A stretch of 64,000 bases of DNA from Streptococcus sp. oral taxon 058 str. F0407 (GTDB lineage Bacteria; Bacillota; Bacilli; Lactobacillales; Streptococcaceae): NCBI RefSeq assembly GCF_000235485.1, contig NZ_JH378888.1:250124-314123 (forward strand), read 5' to 3'. Below, in pieces: positions 25,772 through 35,694 of this stretch (position 1 is its first letter; each line of letters starts with the position of its first letter). Made by a program: the position numbers and the translations under genes. A model generated the notes under the pieces. That model had not been told where the DNA came from. It did no database searches and saw nothing but the letters and a program-made list of their open reading frames with translations.

Positions 25772-26443
25772 ATGACCATAGAATGGGAAGAATTTTTAGA
25801 TCCTTACATTCAAGCTGTTGGTGAATTGAAGATTAAGCTTCGTGGAATTCGAAAACAATATCGTAAGCAAAACAAGCACTCTCCGATTGAGTTTGTTACT
25901 GGACGGGTGAAGCCGATTGAAAGTATCAAAGAAAAAATGGTCCGTCGAGGAATTACTTATGCAACTCTGGAAAATGACCTGCAAGATATCGCAGGGCTGC
26001 GTGTCATGGTTCAATTTGTAGATGATGTTCAGGAGGTTGTTGCAATTTTACGCAAACGCCATGATATGAGAGTCGTTCAGGAACGGGATTATATCACCCA
26101 TCGGAAGGCTTCGGGCTATCGCTCCTATCATGTGGTGGTAGAGTATACAGTTGACACAATCAGTGGTGTCAAGACGATTCTGGCTGAAATTCAAATCCGG
26201 ACCTTGGCTATGAATTTCTGGGCTACCATTGAGCATTCGCTCAATTATAAGTATCAGGGGGATTTCCCAGAAGAAATCAAAAAAAGACTAGAAATCACGG
26301 CCAAAATTGCTCATCAACTAGATGAAGAAATGGGGAAGATTCGAGATGACATTCAGGAAGCGCAGGCTCTCTTTGATCCTTTGAGTAGAAAACTAAACGA
26401 CGGTGTAGGAAATAGTGACGATACAGATGAAGAATACAGGTAA
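25772..26443 (+). CDS. relQ: Small alarmone synthetase RelQ (GTP pyrophosphokinase)
   Basis: 223 residues with a single ppGpp synthetase domain and no HD hydrolase domain, i.e. a small alarmone synthetase. Seen: [17 protein letters not shown] (substrate loop), [31 protein letters not shown] with the G-loop tyrosine, and [20 protein letters not shown]. It makes pppGpp/ppGpp/pGpp in response to cell wall or other stress. The ATG at 25772 follows AGGGAG. It overlaps nadK by 17 bases and starts the relQ-nadK-rluD run, an order common in Firmicutes. Confidence 0.95.
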   Translation: MTIEWEEFLDPYIQAVGELKIKLRGIRKQYRKQNKHSPIEFVTGRVKPIESIKEKMVRRGITYATLENDLQDIAGLRVMVQFVDDVQEVVAILRKRHDMRVVQERDYITHRKASGYRSYHVVVEYTVDTISGVKTILAEIQIRTLAMNFWATIEHSLNYKYQGDFPEEIKKRLEITAKIAHQLDEEMGKIRDDIQEAQALFDPLSRKLNDGVGNSDDTDEEYR

Positions 26444-27245
26444 GCGAGTTGACCTCATAGCTAATAGAAAGCCACAGAGTCAGAAAGTTTTACATAAACT
26501 GAGGGAAAAACTCAAAAAACAGCATTTTATAATTAATGATACAAATCCCGACATCGTCATTTCGATTGGCGGGGATGGGATGCTTTTGTCTGCCTTTCAT
26601 AAGTATGAGAATCAGTTAGATAAAGTTCGATTTATTGGCGTACATACAGGACACTTGGGATTTTACACGGATTACCGTGACTTTGAGTTGGATCAGTTGG
26701 TTACCAATCTTCAACTGGATACTGGTGCCAAGGTTTCCTATCCTGTTTTGAATGTCAAGGTGACACTTGAAAACGGAGAAGTTAAGACCTTCCGTGCATT
26801 AAACGAAGCTAGTATTCGTCGATCGGATCGCACCATGGTTGCGGATATCATTATTAATCACGTTCCATTTGAACGCTTTCGTGGAGATGGTGTGACTGTT
26901 TCAACACCTACTGGAAGCACTGCCTATAACAAATCCTTGGGGGGAGCGGTCTTGCATCCTACCATTGAGGCCTTGCAGTTGACAGAAATAGCGAGTCTCA
27001 ATAACCGAGTTTATCGCACTCTGGGATCATCAATCATTATTCCCAAAAAAGATAAGATTGAACTCTTACCGACTCGTAATGACTATCACACGATATCAGT
27101 CGATAACAGCGTCTATTCTTTCCGTAACATCGAACGGATTGAGTACCAAATTGATCATCATAAGATTCATTTCGTAGCGACGCCAAGTCACACTAGTTTC
27201 TGGAATCGTGTCAAAGATGCCTTCATCGGCGAGGTGGACGAATGA
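26427..27245 (+). CDS. nadK: NAD kinase
   Basis: A 272-residue kinase that phosphorylates NAD to NADP. Seen: the catalytic GGDG in [28 protein letters not shown] (NE-x motif), and the glycine-rich [23 protein letters not shown] choose ATG 26427 (product starting [15 protein letters not shown]), matching the pneumococcal protein as I recall it; an in-frame GTG at 26415 is less likely. Its start lies inside the end of relQ and its stop overlaps the start of the next gene by 4 bases, so translation is coupled. Confidence 0.96.
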   Translation: MKNTGKRVDLIANRKPQSQKVLHKLREKLKKQHFIINDTNPDIVISIGGDGMLLSAFHKYENQLDKVRFIGVHTGHLGFYTDYRDFELDQLVTNLQLDTGAKVSYPVLNVKVTLENGEVKTFRALNEASIRRSDRTMVADIIINHVPFERFRGDGVTVSTPTGSTAYNKSLGGAVLHPTIEALQLTEIASLNNRVYRTLGSSIIIPKKDKIELLPTRNDYHTISVDNSVYSFRNIERIEYQIDHHKIHFVATPSHTSFWNRVKDAFIGEVDE

Positions 27246-28138
27246 GGTTCGAATTTATCGCAGATGAACATGTCAAAGTCAAAACCTTTCTGAAGAAACA
27301 CGAGGTTTCTAAAGGACTTTTGGCTAAGATAAAGTTTCGAGGTGGAGCTATCCTGGTCAATGATCAACCTCAAAATGCGACTTATCTCTTAGATATTGGA
27401 GACAGGGTTACCATTGATATTCCAGCAGAGGAAAGCTTTGAAACTCTTGAAGCCATTAATCGTCCTCTAGATATCTTGTATGAGGATGACCACTTCTTGG
27501 TTTTGAATAAACCTTATGGAGTAGCTTCCATTCCTAGTGTCAATCATTCTAATACCATTGCCAATTTTATCAAGGGCTACTATGTTAAACAGGAATATGA
27601 AAACCAGCAGGTTCATATTGTGACCAGACTTGATAGAGATACATCTGGTTTGATGCTCTTTGCCAAGCACGGTTATGCTCATGCACGATTAGACAAGCAA
27701 CTGCAACGAAAATCTATCGAAAAACGTTATTTCGCTTTGGTTAAGGGCGATGGGGATTTGGTGCCAGAAGGGGAAATTATTGCCCCGATTGCGCGTGATA
27801 TGGACTCCATTATCACGAGGCGGGTTGCCAAGGGTGGAAAATACGCTCATACATCTTACAAAGTTGTAGCGTCTTATGGAAATATTCACCTAGTCGATAT
27901 TCGTCTGCATACCGGACGAACTCATCAGATCAGAGTGCATTTTTCTCATATCGGCTTCCCCTTGTTGGGAGATGATCTCTATGGTGGCAGCCTAGAAGAT
28001 GGTATTCAACGCCAGGCTCTGCATTGCCACTCCTTATCATTTTATCATCCCTTCTTAGGGCGTCAGCTGGAGCTGGAAAGCCCTTTGCCAGATGATTTTA
28101 ACAATCTTATTATTCAGTTATCAACTAATACTCTTTAA
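27242..28138 (+). CDS. RluA/RluD family pseudouridine synthase
   Basis: 298 residues. An N-terminal S4-like region (about 1-70) is followed by the RluA-type catalytic domain with the motif [12 protein letters not shown], whose aspartate is the catalytic residue, and [13 protein letters not shown] near the C-terminus. It converts specific uridines in 23S rRNA (or tRNA) to pseudouridine; annotated as RluD by habit but the target is not established for this copy, since streptococci have several paralogues. It overlaps nadK by 4 bases. Confidence 0.9.
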   Translation: MRFEFIADEHVKVKTFLKKHEVSKGLLAKIKFRGGAILVNDQPQNATYLLDIGDRVTIDIPAEESFETLEAINRPLDILYEDDHFLVLNKPYGVASIPSVNHSNTIANFIKGYYVKQEYENQQVHIVTRLDRDTSGLMLFAKHGYAHARLDKQLQRKSIEKRYFALVKGDGDLVPEGEIIAPIARDMDSIITRRVAKGGKYAHTSYKVVASYGNIHLVDIRLHTGRTHQIRVHFSHIGFPLLGDDLYGGSLEDGIQRQALHCHSLSFYHPFLGRQLELESPLPDDFNNLIIQLSTNTL

Positions 28139-28151
28139 AATCTATTTTGAG

Positions 28152-28157
28152 TATAAT
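28152..28157 (+). promoter_or_regulatory. -10 box of pta
   Basis: TATAAT 24 bases before the pta ATG, ahead of AAAGGAG. No convincing -35. Confidence 0.4.
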
Positions 28158-28180
28158 TAATTATCTTAAAGGAGAAACTC

Positions 28181-29155
28181 ATGGAAGTTTTTGAAAGTCT
28201 CAAAGCCAACCTGGTTGGTAAAAATGTACGCATCGTTCTCCCTGAAGGGAAAGAACCTCGTATCCTTCAAGCGACAAAACGTTTGGTTAAAGAAACAGAT
28301 GTCATCCCAGTATTGCTTGGTAAACCTGAAAAAATCAAAATCTACCTTGAAATCGAAGGGATCACTGAAGGTTACGAAGTTATCGACCCTGACCACTACG
28401 CTAAGTTTGACGAAATGGTTGCTGCGCTCGTTGAACGTCGTAACGGTAAGATATCAGAAGAAGAAGCTGGTAAACTCTTGCGTGAAGACGTTAACTACTT
28501 TGGTGTAATGCTAGTATATATGGGCTTGGTTGACGGTATGGTTTCAGGTGCACTTCACTCAACTGCTGCAACAGTTCGTCCAGCCCTTCAAATCATTAAA
28601 ACTCGTCCTAATGTTACTCGTACTTCAGGTGCCTTCTTGATGACTCGTGGTTCAGAACGTTATCTTTTCGGAGACTGTGCGATCAACATTAATCCTGATG
28701 CAGATGACTTAGCTGAAATTGCTATTAACTCAGCAATCACTGCGAAAATGTTTGGTATCGAACCCAAAATTGCTATGTTGAGCTATTCAAGTAAAGGTTC
28801 TGGTTTTGGTGAGAACGTTGATAAGGTAGTAGCAGCTACACAACGTGCGCACGAACTACGTCCAGATCTTGAAATCGATGGGGAATTGCAATTTGACGCT
28901 GCTTTCCACCCCGAAACGGCAGCTTTGAAAGCTCCAGGAAGTAAAGTAGCTGGACAAGCAACTGTATTCATCTTCCCAAGTATAGAAGCTGGAAATATCG
29001 GTTACAAGATTGCAGAACGTCTCGGTGGTTTCTCGGCTGTAGGTCCTGTTTTACAAGGTTTGAATAAGCCAGTTAATGACCTTTCACGTGGATGTAGCTC
29101 AGATGACGTATACAATCTTACACTAATTACTGCAGCTCAAGCAGTTCATCAATAA
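28181..29155 (+). CDS. pta: Phosphate acetyltransferase
   Basis: A 324-residue short-form Pta that converts acetyl-CoA and phosphate to acetyl phosphate, part of the Pta-AckA route to ATP and acetate. Seen: VRIVLPEGKEPRILQAT, DGMVSGALHSTAATVRPALQ, GDCAININPDADDLAEIA, and the C-terminal VAGQATVFIFPSIEAGNIGY and GCSSDDVYNL. No DRTGG domain, so it is the compact Gram-positive form. Acetyl phosphate made here can also phosphorylate response regulators. The codons are strongly optimised, as expected for a highly expressed gene. Confidence 0.97.
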   Translation: MEVFESLKANLVGKNVRIVLPEGKEPRILQATKRLVKETDVIPVLLGKPEKIKIYLEIEGITEGYEVIDPDHYAKFDEMVAALVERRNGKISEEEAGKLLREDVNYFGVMLVYMGLVDGMVSGALHSTAATVRPALQIIKTRPNVTRTSGAFLMTRGSERYLFGDCAININPDADDLAEIAINSAITAKMFGIEPKIAMLSYSSKGSGFGENVDKVVAATQRAHELRPDLEIDGELQFDAAFHPETAALKAPGSKVAGQATVFIFPSIEAGNIGYKIAERLGGFSAVGPVLQGLNKPVNDLSRGCSSDDVYNLTLITAAQAVHQ

Positions 29156-29160
29156 TATAT

Positions 29161-29190
29161 AATCCTCTTTCCCTTGGGAAGAGGATTTTT
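29161..29190 (+). terminator. Terminator after pta
   Basis: AATCCTCTT paired with AAGAGGATT, plus two more G-C pairs and a short loop, followed by TTTTT. Confidence 0.85.
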
Positions 29191-29202
29191 AGCGCTAAGA
29201 AA

Positions 29203-29231
29203 AGGACAGTTAGAAGCTTCTATGTTATACT
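29203..29231 (+). promoter_or_regulatory. mutY promoter, probably leaderless
   Basis: AGGACA, 17-bp spacer, TATACT with TGT in front (extended -10), then six bases (agatat) and ATG at 29238. There is no ribosome site. Confidence 0.6.
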
Positions 29232-29237
29232 AGATAT

Positions 29238-30416
29238 ATGTTAGATTTGAAAGAATATGGTGTTGATATGTGGCCAGAGGAGAAGATTTCCTCTTTCCGT
29301 GAGAAACTCCTCAACTGGTACGATGAAAACAAACGGGATTTACCATGGCGTAGAAGTAAAAATCCTTATCATATCTGGGTTTCTGAAATTATGCTTCAGC
29401 AAACTAGAGTAGACACGGTCATTCCCTACTATGAACGATTCTTGGACTGGTTTCCAACTGTTGAAAGTTTGGCAAATGCGCCTGAGGAGCGTTTGTTGAA
29501 GGCTTGGGAAGGTTTGGGTTATTATTCTCGAGTGCGTAACATGCAGGCTGCGGCTCAGCAGATTATGATTGACTTTGAAGGCAAATTTCCAAACACTTAC
29601 GAAGGAATTTCTAGTTTGAAAGGGATTGGTCCCTATACTGCAGGAGCTATTTCTAGTATCGCTTTTAATTTAGCTGAGCCAGCAGTTGATGGCAATGTCA
29701 TGCGTGTTTTGTCTCGCTTGTTTGAGGTCAATCATGATATCGGAGTTTCCAGCAATCGAAAGATTTTTCAAGCTATGATGGAAATCTTAATTGATCCAGA
29801 GCGTCCTGGAGATTTTAATCAAGCCTTGATGGACTTGGGTTCTGATATAGAGGCTCCAGTTAATCCTCGACCAGAAGAAAGTCCTGTTAAAGACTTTAGC
29901 GCAGCGTATCAGAATGGAACCATGGATCGTTATCCGATTAAAGAACCCAAGAAAAAGCCTCTTCCAATCTATCTCAAGGCTTTGGTTGTGCGCAATGATA
30001 GAGGCCAATATTTACTAGAGAAAAATGAAAGCGAGAAACTGCTAGCTGGATTTTGGCATTTTCCATTGATAGAAGTAGAGGAGTTTTCACAGGAAGAGGA
30101 ACAGCTGAATCTATTTGCTCAGGTTGCTGAAAAAAGCGTCGCTTTTGGTCCAACACCCCAAGAAAGTTTTGAGCAGGATTATGATTTAGAAGTTAATTGG
30201 TCCCATCAAGCTTTTGATCAAGTCAAGCATGTCTTTAGTCATCGTAAATGGCATATTCAAATCCTAGCGGGCCAGGTGGCAGATTCGAAACAGTTTTCAG
30301 ACAGAGAAATTCGCTGGCTCTCCCCTCAGGAGTTTTCTGACTACCCACTCGCTAAACCTCAACAAAAGATTTGGCAGACTTATAAAACAGTTCTTGAAGA
30401 TGAGGGTTGGGATTAG
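29238..30416 (+). CDS. mutY: A/G-specific adenine glycosylase MutY, lacking the iron-sulfur cluster
   Basis: 392 residues. MutY removes adenine paired with 8-oxoguanine, completing the GO system with MutX. Seen: the catalytic glutamate in SEIMLQQTRVDTV, helix-hairpin-helix LKGIGPYTAGAI, the catalytic aspartate in AVDGNVMRVL, and a C-terminal Nudix-like domain (about 235-385; FSHRKWHIQ) that reads 8-oxoG. The place of the four-cysteine [4Fe4S] motif (after QALMDLG) reads SDIEAPVNPRPEESPVKDF: all four cysteines are gone, and the whole protein contains no cysteine. Clusterless MutY is known in some fermenting bacteria. The start at 29238 fits the family N-terminus as remembered. Confidence 0.95.
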   Translation: MLDLKEYGVDMWPEEKISSFREKLLNWYDENKRDLPWRRSKNPYHIWVSEIMLQQTRVDTVIPYYERFLDWFPTVESLANAPEERLLKAWEGLGYYSRVRNMQAAAQQIMIDFEGKFPNTYEGISSLKGIGPYTAGAISSIAFNLAEPAVDGNVMRVLSRLFEVNHDIGVSSNRKIFQAMMEILIDPERPGDFNQALMDLGSDIEAPVNPRPEESPVKDFSAAYQNGTMDRYPIKEPKKKPLPIYLKALVVRNDRGQYLLEKNESEKLLAGFWHFPLIEVEEFSQEEEQLNLFAQVAEKSVAFGPTPQESFEQDYDLEVNWSHQAFDQVKHVFSHRKWHIQILAGQVADSKQFSDREIRWLSPQEFSDYPLAKPQQKIWQTYKTVLEDEGWD

Positions 30417-30442
30417 CCATTTGTGCCTTCTTTCCATTTTTT

Positions 30443-30451
30443 TGTTATAAT
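30443..30451 (+). promoter_or_regulatory. Extended -10 promoter of vicRKX
   Basis: TGTTATAAT (30443-30451); TTGTGC (30421-30426) is a possible -35 with a long 19-bp spacer. Confidence 0.6.
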
Positions 30452-30472
30452 AGATAGAGAAAAGGTGAACAT

Positions 30473-31180
30473 ATGAAAAAAATATTAGTTGTAGATGATG
30501 AAAAACCAATCTCAGATATTATTAAGTTTAATATGACCAAGGAAGGTTATGAGGTTGTAACAGCCTTTAATGGTCGTGAGGCAATCGAGCTATTTGAAGC
30601 TGAGCAACCCGACATTATTATCCTAGACTTGATGCTACCTGAAATCGATGGTTTAGAAGTAGCCAAAGCTATTCGTAAGACGAGCAGTGTGCCTATCATT
30701 ATGCTCTCAGCTAAGGATAGCGAGTTTGACAAGGTTATCGGTTTAGAGCTAGGAGCGGATGATTATGTGACCAAGCCATTTTCAAACCGTGAGTTGCAGG
30801 CGCGTGTCAAGGCATTACTCCGTCGTACAGATCTTGCTTCAGCTGATAGTCAAGAGTCTGATGAAAATAAATCCCAACCCCTACAGATTGGTGATTTGGA
30901 AATTCTGCCCGATGCTTACGTGGCCAAAAAATATGGTGAGGAATTAGAGTTGACTCATCGTGAGTTTGAGCTCTTGTACCATTTGGCTTCCCATATTGGA
31001 CAAGTGATTACTCGTGAACACTTGCTTGAGACTGTTTGGGGCTATGATTATTTTGGTGATGTTCGTACAGTGGATGTGACTATTCGACGTTTGCGTGAAA
31101 AAATCGAAGACACTCCAAGCCGTCCAGAATACATCCTAACCCGTCGTGGTGTGGGTTATTATATGAGAAATAATGATTGA
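30473..31180 (+). CDS. vicR: Response regulator VicR (WalR)
   Basis: A 235-residue OmpR-type regulator, the essential controller of cell wall hydrolases, fatty acid genes and surface proteins in streptococci. Seen: acidic pocket VVDDEKP, phospho-acceptor Asp52 in [11 protein letters not shown], switch residues in [18 protein letters not shown], and a winged-helix output domain (about 135-232) ending [13 protein letters not shown]. Its stop overlaps the start of vicK by 8 bases. The length and the order vicR-vicK-vicX are the streptococcal arrangement. Confidence 0.98.
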   Translation: MKKILVVDDEKPISDIIKFNMTKEGYEVVTAFNGREAIELFEAEQPDIIILDLMLPEIDGLEVAKAIRKTSSVPIIMLSAKDSEFDKVIGLELGADDYVTKPFSNRELQARVKALLRRTDLASADSQESDENKSQPLQIGDLEILPDAYVAKKYGEELELTHREFELLYHLASHIGQVITREHLLETVWGYDYFGDVRTVDVTIRRLREKIEDTPSRPEYILTRRGVGYYMRNND

Positions 31181-32522
31181 AGCAATTAAACAAGGCGTTC
31201 TGAACAGAGATTTTATCTTTATTTTGATTTTGCTGGGCTTTATCTTGGTGGTCACCTTGCTATTGCTAGAAAATCGCCGTGATAATATTCGACTAAAGCA
31301 GATTAATCAAAAGGTCAAGGATTTGATTGCAGGGGATTATTCTCGAGTTTTGGATATGCAAGGAAGCTCTGAAATCACCAACATCACCAATAATCTAAAT
31401 GATTTGTCTGAGGTCATTCGTTTAACGCAGGAGAATCTGGAGCAAGAAACAAAAAGGCTGAACAGTATTCTTTCTTATATGACAGATGGAGTGCTTGCGA
31501 CCAATCGCCGTGGTCAGATTACCATGATTAACGATATGGCTAAGAAACAGCTAGGGATCGTAAAAGAAGAAGCATTGAACAAAAGCATCCTAGAATTGCT
31601 TAAGATAGAGGATGAATATGAACTGCGTGACCTGATTACACAGATTCCTGAATTAATGATTGATTCCCAAAATGCTAATGGTGAATATCTTAGCCTTCGT
31701 GTGCGTTTTGCACTTATTCGTCGTGAGTCTGGATTTATCTCTGGTTTGGTTGCCGTTTTGCACGATACGACTGAACAGGAGAAGGAAGAACGCGAACGGA
31801 GACTCTTCGTTTCAAACGTGAGTCATGAGTTGAGGACTCCTTTGACCAGTGTTAAATCTTATCTTGAAGCCTTGGATGAGGGAGCCTTGTATGATCCTGT
31901 AGCCCCTGATTTTATCAAGGTTTCGCTCGATGAAACCAACCGTATGATGCGGATGGTGACAGATCTCTTGCATCTCTCTCGTATTGATAATGCGACCACT
32001 CGACTGGATGTGGAATTGATTAACTTTACAGCCTTCATCACCTTTATTCTCAACCGCTTTGATAAGATGAGGAGCCAGGATGAAGAGAAAAAATATGAGC
32101 TGGTTAGAGATTATCCAATTAACTCAGTTTGGATCGAGATTGATACCGATAAGATGACCCAGGTGATTGATAATATTCTCAACAATGCTATCAAGTACTC
32201 ACCAGATGGTGGGAAAATCACTGTCAGCATGAAAACCACTGATGACCAGATGATTTTATCCATCAAAGACCAAGGTCTAGGTATTCCAAAACAGGATTTG
32301 CCGAAGATTTTTGACCGTTTTTACCGTGTGGATCGTGCAAGAAGTCGTGCCCAAGGTGGAACTGGTCTAGGTCTGGCTATCGCCAAAGAAATCATCAAAC
32401 AACACAATGGCTTTATTTGGGCAAAAAGTGAATACGGTAAGGGATCAACCTTTACCATCGTGCTCCCTTATGATAAGGATGCCGTGAAAGAAGAAGTCTG
32501 GGAGGATGAAGTAGAAGACTAG
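31173..32522 (+). CDS. vicK: Sensor histidine kinase VicK (WalK)
   Basis: 449 residues: one membrane span (about 14-33), a HAMP linker (about 35-85), a PAS domain (about 95-200), the dimerisation helix with phospho-acceptor His218 in [13 protein letters not shown], and an ATPase domain with N-box [11 protein letters not shown]1 DQGLGIP and G2 [10 protein letters not shown]. The single span with almost no extracellular part is the streptococcal form; most Firmicutes WalK have two spans and an outer domain. It signals to VicR. Two bases separate it from vicX. Confidence 0.98.
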   Translation: MIEAIKQGVLNRDFIFILILLGFILVVTLLLLENRRDNIRLKQINQKVKDLIAGDYSRVLDMQGSSEITNITNNLNDLSEVIRLTQENLEQETKRLNSILSYMTDGVLATNRRGQITMINDMAKKQLGIVKEEALNKSILELLKIEDEYELRDLITQIPELMIDSQNANGEYLSLRVRFALIRRESGFISGLVAVLHDTTEQEKEERERRLFVSNVSHELRTPLTSVKSYLEALDEGALYDPVAPDFIKVSLDETNRMMRMVTDLLHLSRIDNATTRLDVELINFTAFITFILNRFDKMRSQDEEKKYELVRDYPINSVWIEIDTDKMTQVIDNILNNAIKYSPDGGKITVSMKTTDDQMILSIKDQGLGIPKQDLPKIFDRFYRVDRARSRAQGGTGLGLAIAKEIIKQHNGFIWAKSEYGKGSTFTIVLPYDKDAVKEEVWEDEVED

Positions 32523-32523
32523 A

Positions 32524-33333
32524 ATGAGTGAAAAAGGCTTTAAATACAGTATTTTAGCATCAGGTTCCAGTGGAAATTCCTTTTATCTGGAAACGCCAAA
32601 AAAGAAAATTTTAGTGGATGCAGGCTTGTCTGGTAAGAAAATTACCAGTCTCTTGAGTGAAATCAACCGCAAACCTGAGGATCTGGATGCGATTTTGATT
32701 ACGCATGAGCATTCCGACCATATCCATGGAGTCGGTGTATTGGCTCGTAAGTATGGTATGGATCTTTATGCCAATGAAAAAACCTGGCAGGCTATGGAAA
32801 ATAGCAAGTACCTCGGTAAGGTGGATTCATCGCAGAAGCACATTTTTGAAATGGGTAAAACCAAAACTTTTGGCGATATCGACATTGAGAGTTTTGGGGT
32901 TAGTCATGATGCCGCAGCACCCCAGTTTTACCGCTTTATGAAAGACGACAAGAGTTTTGTCATGTTGACTGATACAGGTTATGTTAGTGACCGTATGGCA
33001 GGGATTGTCGAAAATGCGGACGGTTACCTCATCGAGTCCAACCACGACGTGGAAATCTTACGAGCAGGATCTTACGCTTGGCGACTCAAACAACGAATCC
33101 TATCTGATCTCGGTCACCTCTCTAACGAAGACGGAGCTGAGGCCATGATTCGTGCAATGGGAAATCGGACTAAGAAAATCTACCTTGGTCACTTGTCAAA
33201 AGAGAACAATATCAAGGAGCTGGCTCATATGACCATGGTCAATCAGCTAGCCCAAGCCGATCTGGGAGTCGGAGTTGACTTTAAGGTTTATGACACTTCC
33301 CCAGATACAGCAACACCACTGACAGATATATAA
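32524..33333 (+). CDS. vicX: VicX (WalJ/YycJ), metallo-beta-lactamase fold hydrolase
   Basis: 269 residues with the metal-binding motif THEHSDHIHG (near residue 60), an aspartate in DTGYVSDR and a late histidine in LGHLSKENN. The fold is shared with nucleases; YycJ homologues act as DNA exonucleases in mismatch repair, so the gene may not be a signalling part in spite of its operon. It follows vicK by two bases and ends just before a terminator shared with the convergent thioredoxin-like gene. Confidence 0.95.
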   Translation: MSEKGFKYSILASGSSGNSFYLETPKKKILVDAGLSGKKITSLLSEINRKPEDLDAILITHEHSDHIHGVGVLARKYGMDLYANEKTWQAMENSKYLGKVDSSQKHIFEMGKTKTFGDIDIESFGVSHDAAAPQFYRFMKDDKSFVMLTDTGYVSDRMAGIVENADGYLIESNHDVEILRAGSYAWRLKQRILSDLGHLSNEDGAEAMIRAMGNRTKKIYLGHLSKENNIKELAHMTMVNQLAQADLGVGVDFKVYDTSPDTATPLTDI

Positions 33334-33357
33334 AAAAGAAGGCGAGTGCCTTCTTTT
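33334..33357. terminator. Terminator after vicX
   Basis: AAAAGAAGGC paired with GCCTTCTTTT, loop GAGT. Symmetric A and T ends make it work in both directions, also for the convergent gene at 33366. Confidence 0.88.
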
Positions 33358-33365
33358 GTTGTCTT

Positions 33366-33713
33366 TTACAATCCTGCGAATTCTTTGATTTTTTGTGCTG
33401 ACATTGATGAGTCGCAACGGACATTGATTTGGCCATCCGAAACGTGGACAAAGCCTGGTACAGTTGGGATTCCATAACGTGAGCGGAAATCTTGCAAAGC
33501 ATTGAGTTGGCTAGGTTCTTCGCTATTGATGAAGTAGATATGTGCTTTGGTTTCAGCTACGACGCCTGCTAATGTAGCAGCAAATTTACGGCAGTAAGGG
33601 CAAGTTTTGCGACCGATGAAGAAGGTTGCTGTTTCTTTATTATCGAGTGCTTCTTGGGCGCGCGAAACTGTAGTCACTTCAAGGTCTTTAATATCTTCTA
33701 AAAACTGATTCAT
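33366..33713 (-). CDS. Thioredoxin-like protein (bacteriocin transport accessory protein type)
   Basis: 115 residues with a thioredoxin fold and a CPYC active site (Cys38, Cys41, in GRKTCPYCRKF) and a cis-proline region YGIPTVPGFVHV. No signal peptide, so cytosolic. Pneumococcal homologues are called Bta (bacteriocin transport accessory protein), but no bacteriocin gene lies nearby; a general thiol-disulfide role is more cautious. It has GAGAGGTA upstream of its ATG and stands as a single gene. Confidence 0.88.
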   Translation of the reverse strand: MNQFLEDIKDLEVTTVSRAQEALDNKETATFFIGRKTCPYCRKFAATLAGVVAETKAHIYFINSEEPSQLNALQDFRSRYGIPTVPGFVHVSDGQINVRCDSSMSAQKIKEFAGL

Positions 33714-33786
33714 AAGAATACCTCTCTTTTTTTGATAAAACTAGTATGCCACAAAGTTTCTAAAATTGCTCGAATTTGATACGAAA

Positions 33787-33816
33787 AAAAGATGAGATTG
33801 GTTTATCTCATCTTTT
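33787..33816. terminator. Terminator after phosphoglucomutase gene
   Basis: AAAAGATGAGAT paired with ATCTCATCTTTT (12 bp) around a 6-nt loop, just beyond the stop at 33824. Symmetric, so it may also stop opposing transcripts. Confidence 0.88.
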
Positions 33817-33823
33817 AGCTTGC

Positions 33824-35542
33824 TTATTTTACAAAGGCATTGATTTCTGCTTCGATGTTGGCAATCTTAGTTTGTGAATCTTCGTTGCTTTCACCCACAA
33901 CGGCAATGTAGAACTTGATTTTTGGTTCAGTACCAGAAGGACGAACTGCAATCCAAGAACCATCCGCAAGAGTGTATTTCAAAACATCACTTGGAGGAGT
34001 TGTCAAGTTTGTAACAGTACCGTCAGCAGCAGTAGCAGTTTGAGCCTTGAAGTCTTCTACGACTGTGATTTCTGTTGCGTTAAATTCTTTAGGCCTGTTT
34101 TCACGGAATTTAGCCATGATGGCTTTGATTTGTTCAGCACCGTCTACACCTGAAAGAGTTACAGAGATAGTCTTTTCAGCATAGTAACCGTACTCTTTGT
34201 AGATTTCTTCGATACCGTCAGCAAGAGTCAAACCACGTGAACGGTAGTAAGCAGCAAGCTCAGCAACTACAAGAACGGCTTGGATAGCATCTTTATCACG
34301 TACGAATGGTTTGATCAAGTAACCGAAGCTTTCCTCAAATCCCATCATGTAGGTGTGATTGTGTTTTTCTTCAAATTCTTGAATCTTTTCAGCGATAAAT
34401 TTGAAACCAGTCAAGACGTTGAACATGGTTGCGCCGTAGCTCTCAGCAATCTTCGTTACCAAGTCAGTTGATACGATAGACTTGCAGAGGGCTGCATTTT
34501 CAGGAAGTGTTCCAGCATTTTTGTGGGCTTCCAAGATGTATTTAGCCATGATGGCACCGATTTGGTTACCTGAGAGGTTGAGGTAGCTACCATCTTTTTG
34601 AAGAACTTCAACACCAACACGGTCAGCGTCAGGATCAGTTGCGACAAGTACATCAGCACCTACTTTACGGCCGAGTTCTTCAGCAAGGGCGAAGGCTGCT
34701 TGGCTTTCTGGGTTTGGAGATTTAACAGTTGAAAAGTCAGGGTCTGGAGTTGCTTGCGCTTCAACGACTTGTACTGAGTCAAATCCGGCTTGGGCAAGAG
34801 CACGACGAGCCAACATTTCACCAGTACCATGGAGTGGTGTGTAGACAATCTTCATGTCTTTACCAAATTCTTCAATCAAGGCAGGGTTGATGTTAATGTC
34901 TTTAACTTCTTTGAGGTATTCCACATCGACAGCTTCCCCGATAACTTCAATCAAACCAGAAGCTTTTTCAGCTTCCACATCGGCAACTTCCACAGCAAAT
35001 GGATTTTCGATAGCGCGGATGTAAGTAGTCAAAGCATCTGCATCGTGTGGAGGCATTTGTCCACCGTCTTCACCGTAAACCTTGTAACCGTTAAATGGTG
35101 CAGGGTTATGGCTGGCAGTAATCATGATACCTGCAAAACAGTTGAGGTGACGAACGGCAAATGAGAGTTCTGGAGTTGGACGAAGACTTTCAAATACGTA
35201 AGATTTGATACCATGTTTTGCAAGAACTGCCGCAGATTCAAAGGCAAACTCAGGTGAGAAGTGACGACTATCGTAGGCAATTGCCACACCACGTTCTTTT
35301 TCATTTCCACCTTTTGACTCAATCAAACGAGCCAAACCTTCAGTTGCTTGACGAACAACATAGATATTGATGCGGTTTGTACCAGCTCCGATCAATCCAC
35401 GCATACCAGCAGTACCAAATTCAAGATTGGTATAGAAGGCATCTTCCTTTGTTTTTTCATCCATATTTTCCAAATCTTGACGAAGGTAGTCTGGAAGGTC
35501 AGCAAAATCGACCCATTTTTGATAATTTTCTTGGTAAGTCAT
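33824..35542 (-). CDS. pgm: Alpha-phosphoglucomutase
   Basis: A 572-residue enzyme that interconverts glucose-6-phosphate and glucose-1-phosphate, linking glycolysis to glycogen (glgC in this window), UDP-glucose, capsule and teichoic acid synthesis. Seen: GTAGMRGLIG near the start, the phosphoserine loop TASHNPAPFNGYKVYG, the metal-binding DPDADRVGVEV, the sugar-binding GFEESFGYL, and the phosphate-binding RPSGTEPKIKFY. I choose ATG 35542 because AAAGGAGA stands 6 bases upstream; a frame to 35599 has no such site. Single-gene unit. Confidence 0.95.
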   Translation of the reverse strand: MTYQENYQKWVDFADLPDYLRQDLENMDEKTKEDAFYTNLEFGTAGMRGLIGAGTNRINIYVVRQATEGLARLIESKGGNEKERGVAIAYDSRHFSPEFAFESAAVLAKHGIKSYVFESLRPTPELSFAVRHLNCFAGIMITASHNPAPFNGYKVYGEDGGQMPPHDADALTTYIRAIENPFAVEVADVEAEKASGLIEVIGEAVDVEYLKEVKDININPALIEEFGKDMKIVYTPLHGTGEMLARRALAQAGFDSVQVVEAQATPDPDFSTVKSPNPESQAAFALAEELGRKVGADVLVATDPDADRVGVEVLQKDGSYLNLSGNQIGAIMAKYILEAHKNAGTLPENAALCKSIVSTDLVTKIAESYGATMFNVLTGFKFIAEKIQEFEEKHNHTYMMGFEESFGYLIKPFVRDKDAIQAVLVVAELAAYYRSRGLTLADGIEEIYKEYGYYAEKTISVTLSGVDGAEQIKAIMAKFRENRPKEFNATEITVVEDFKAQTATAADGTVTNLTTPPSDVLKYTLADGSWIAVRPSGTEPKIKFYIAVVGESNEDSQTKIANIEAEINAFVK

Positions 35543-35659
35543 TGAATGTCTCCTTTGTCTATTAGCTTTAATCGCTTTCATTATATCACGATTTATCATT
35601 TTAGTAAAACGTTAGCATAACTTTCTGAAAAAGCTTGAAATGAAATGGATTCTATAGTC

Positions 35660-35688
35660 TTGAACCCCTTAGGGAAACATGCTATACT
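35660..35688 (+). promoter_or_regulatory. ABC-F gene promoter, probably leaderless
   Basis: TTGAAC, 17-bp spacer, TATACT with TGC in front, then six bases (acctat) and ATG at 35695. A near-consensus promoter with no room for a ribosome site. Confidence 0.75.
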
Positions 35689-35694
35689 ACCTAT

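Noticed and set aside
33366-33713. A bacteriocin locus suggested by the accessory-protein name
   Set aside because: No precursor peptide, immunity or ABC exporter gene lies nearby; the protein is an ordinary thioredoxin-fold protein.
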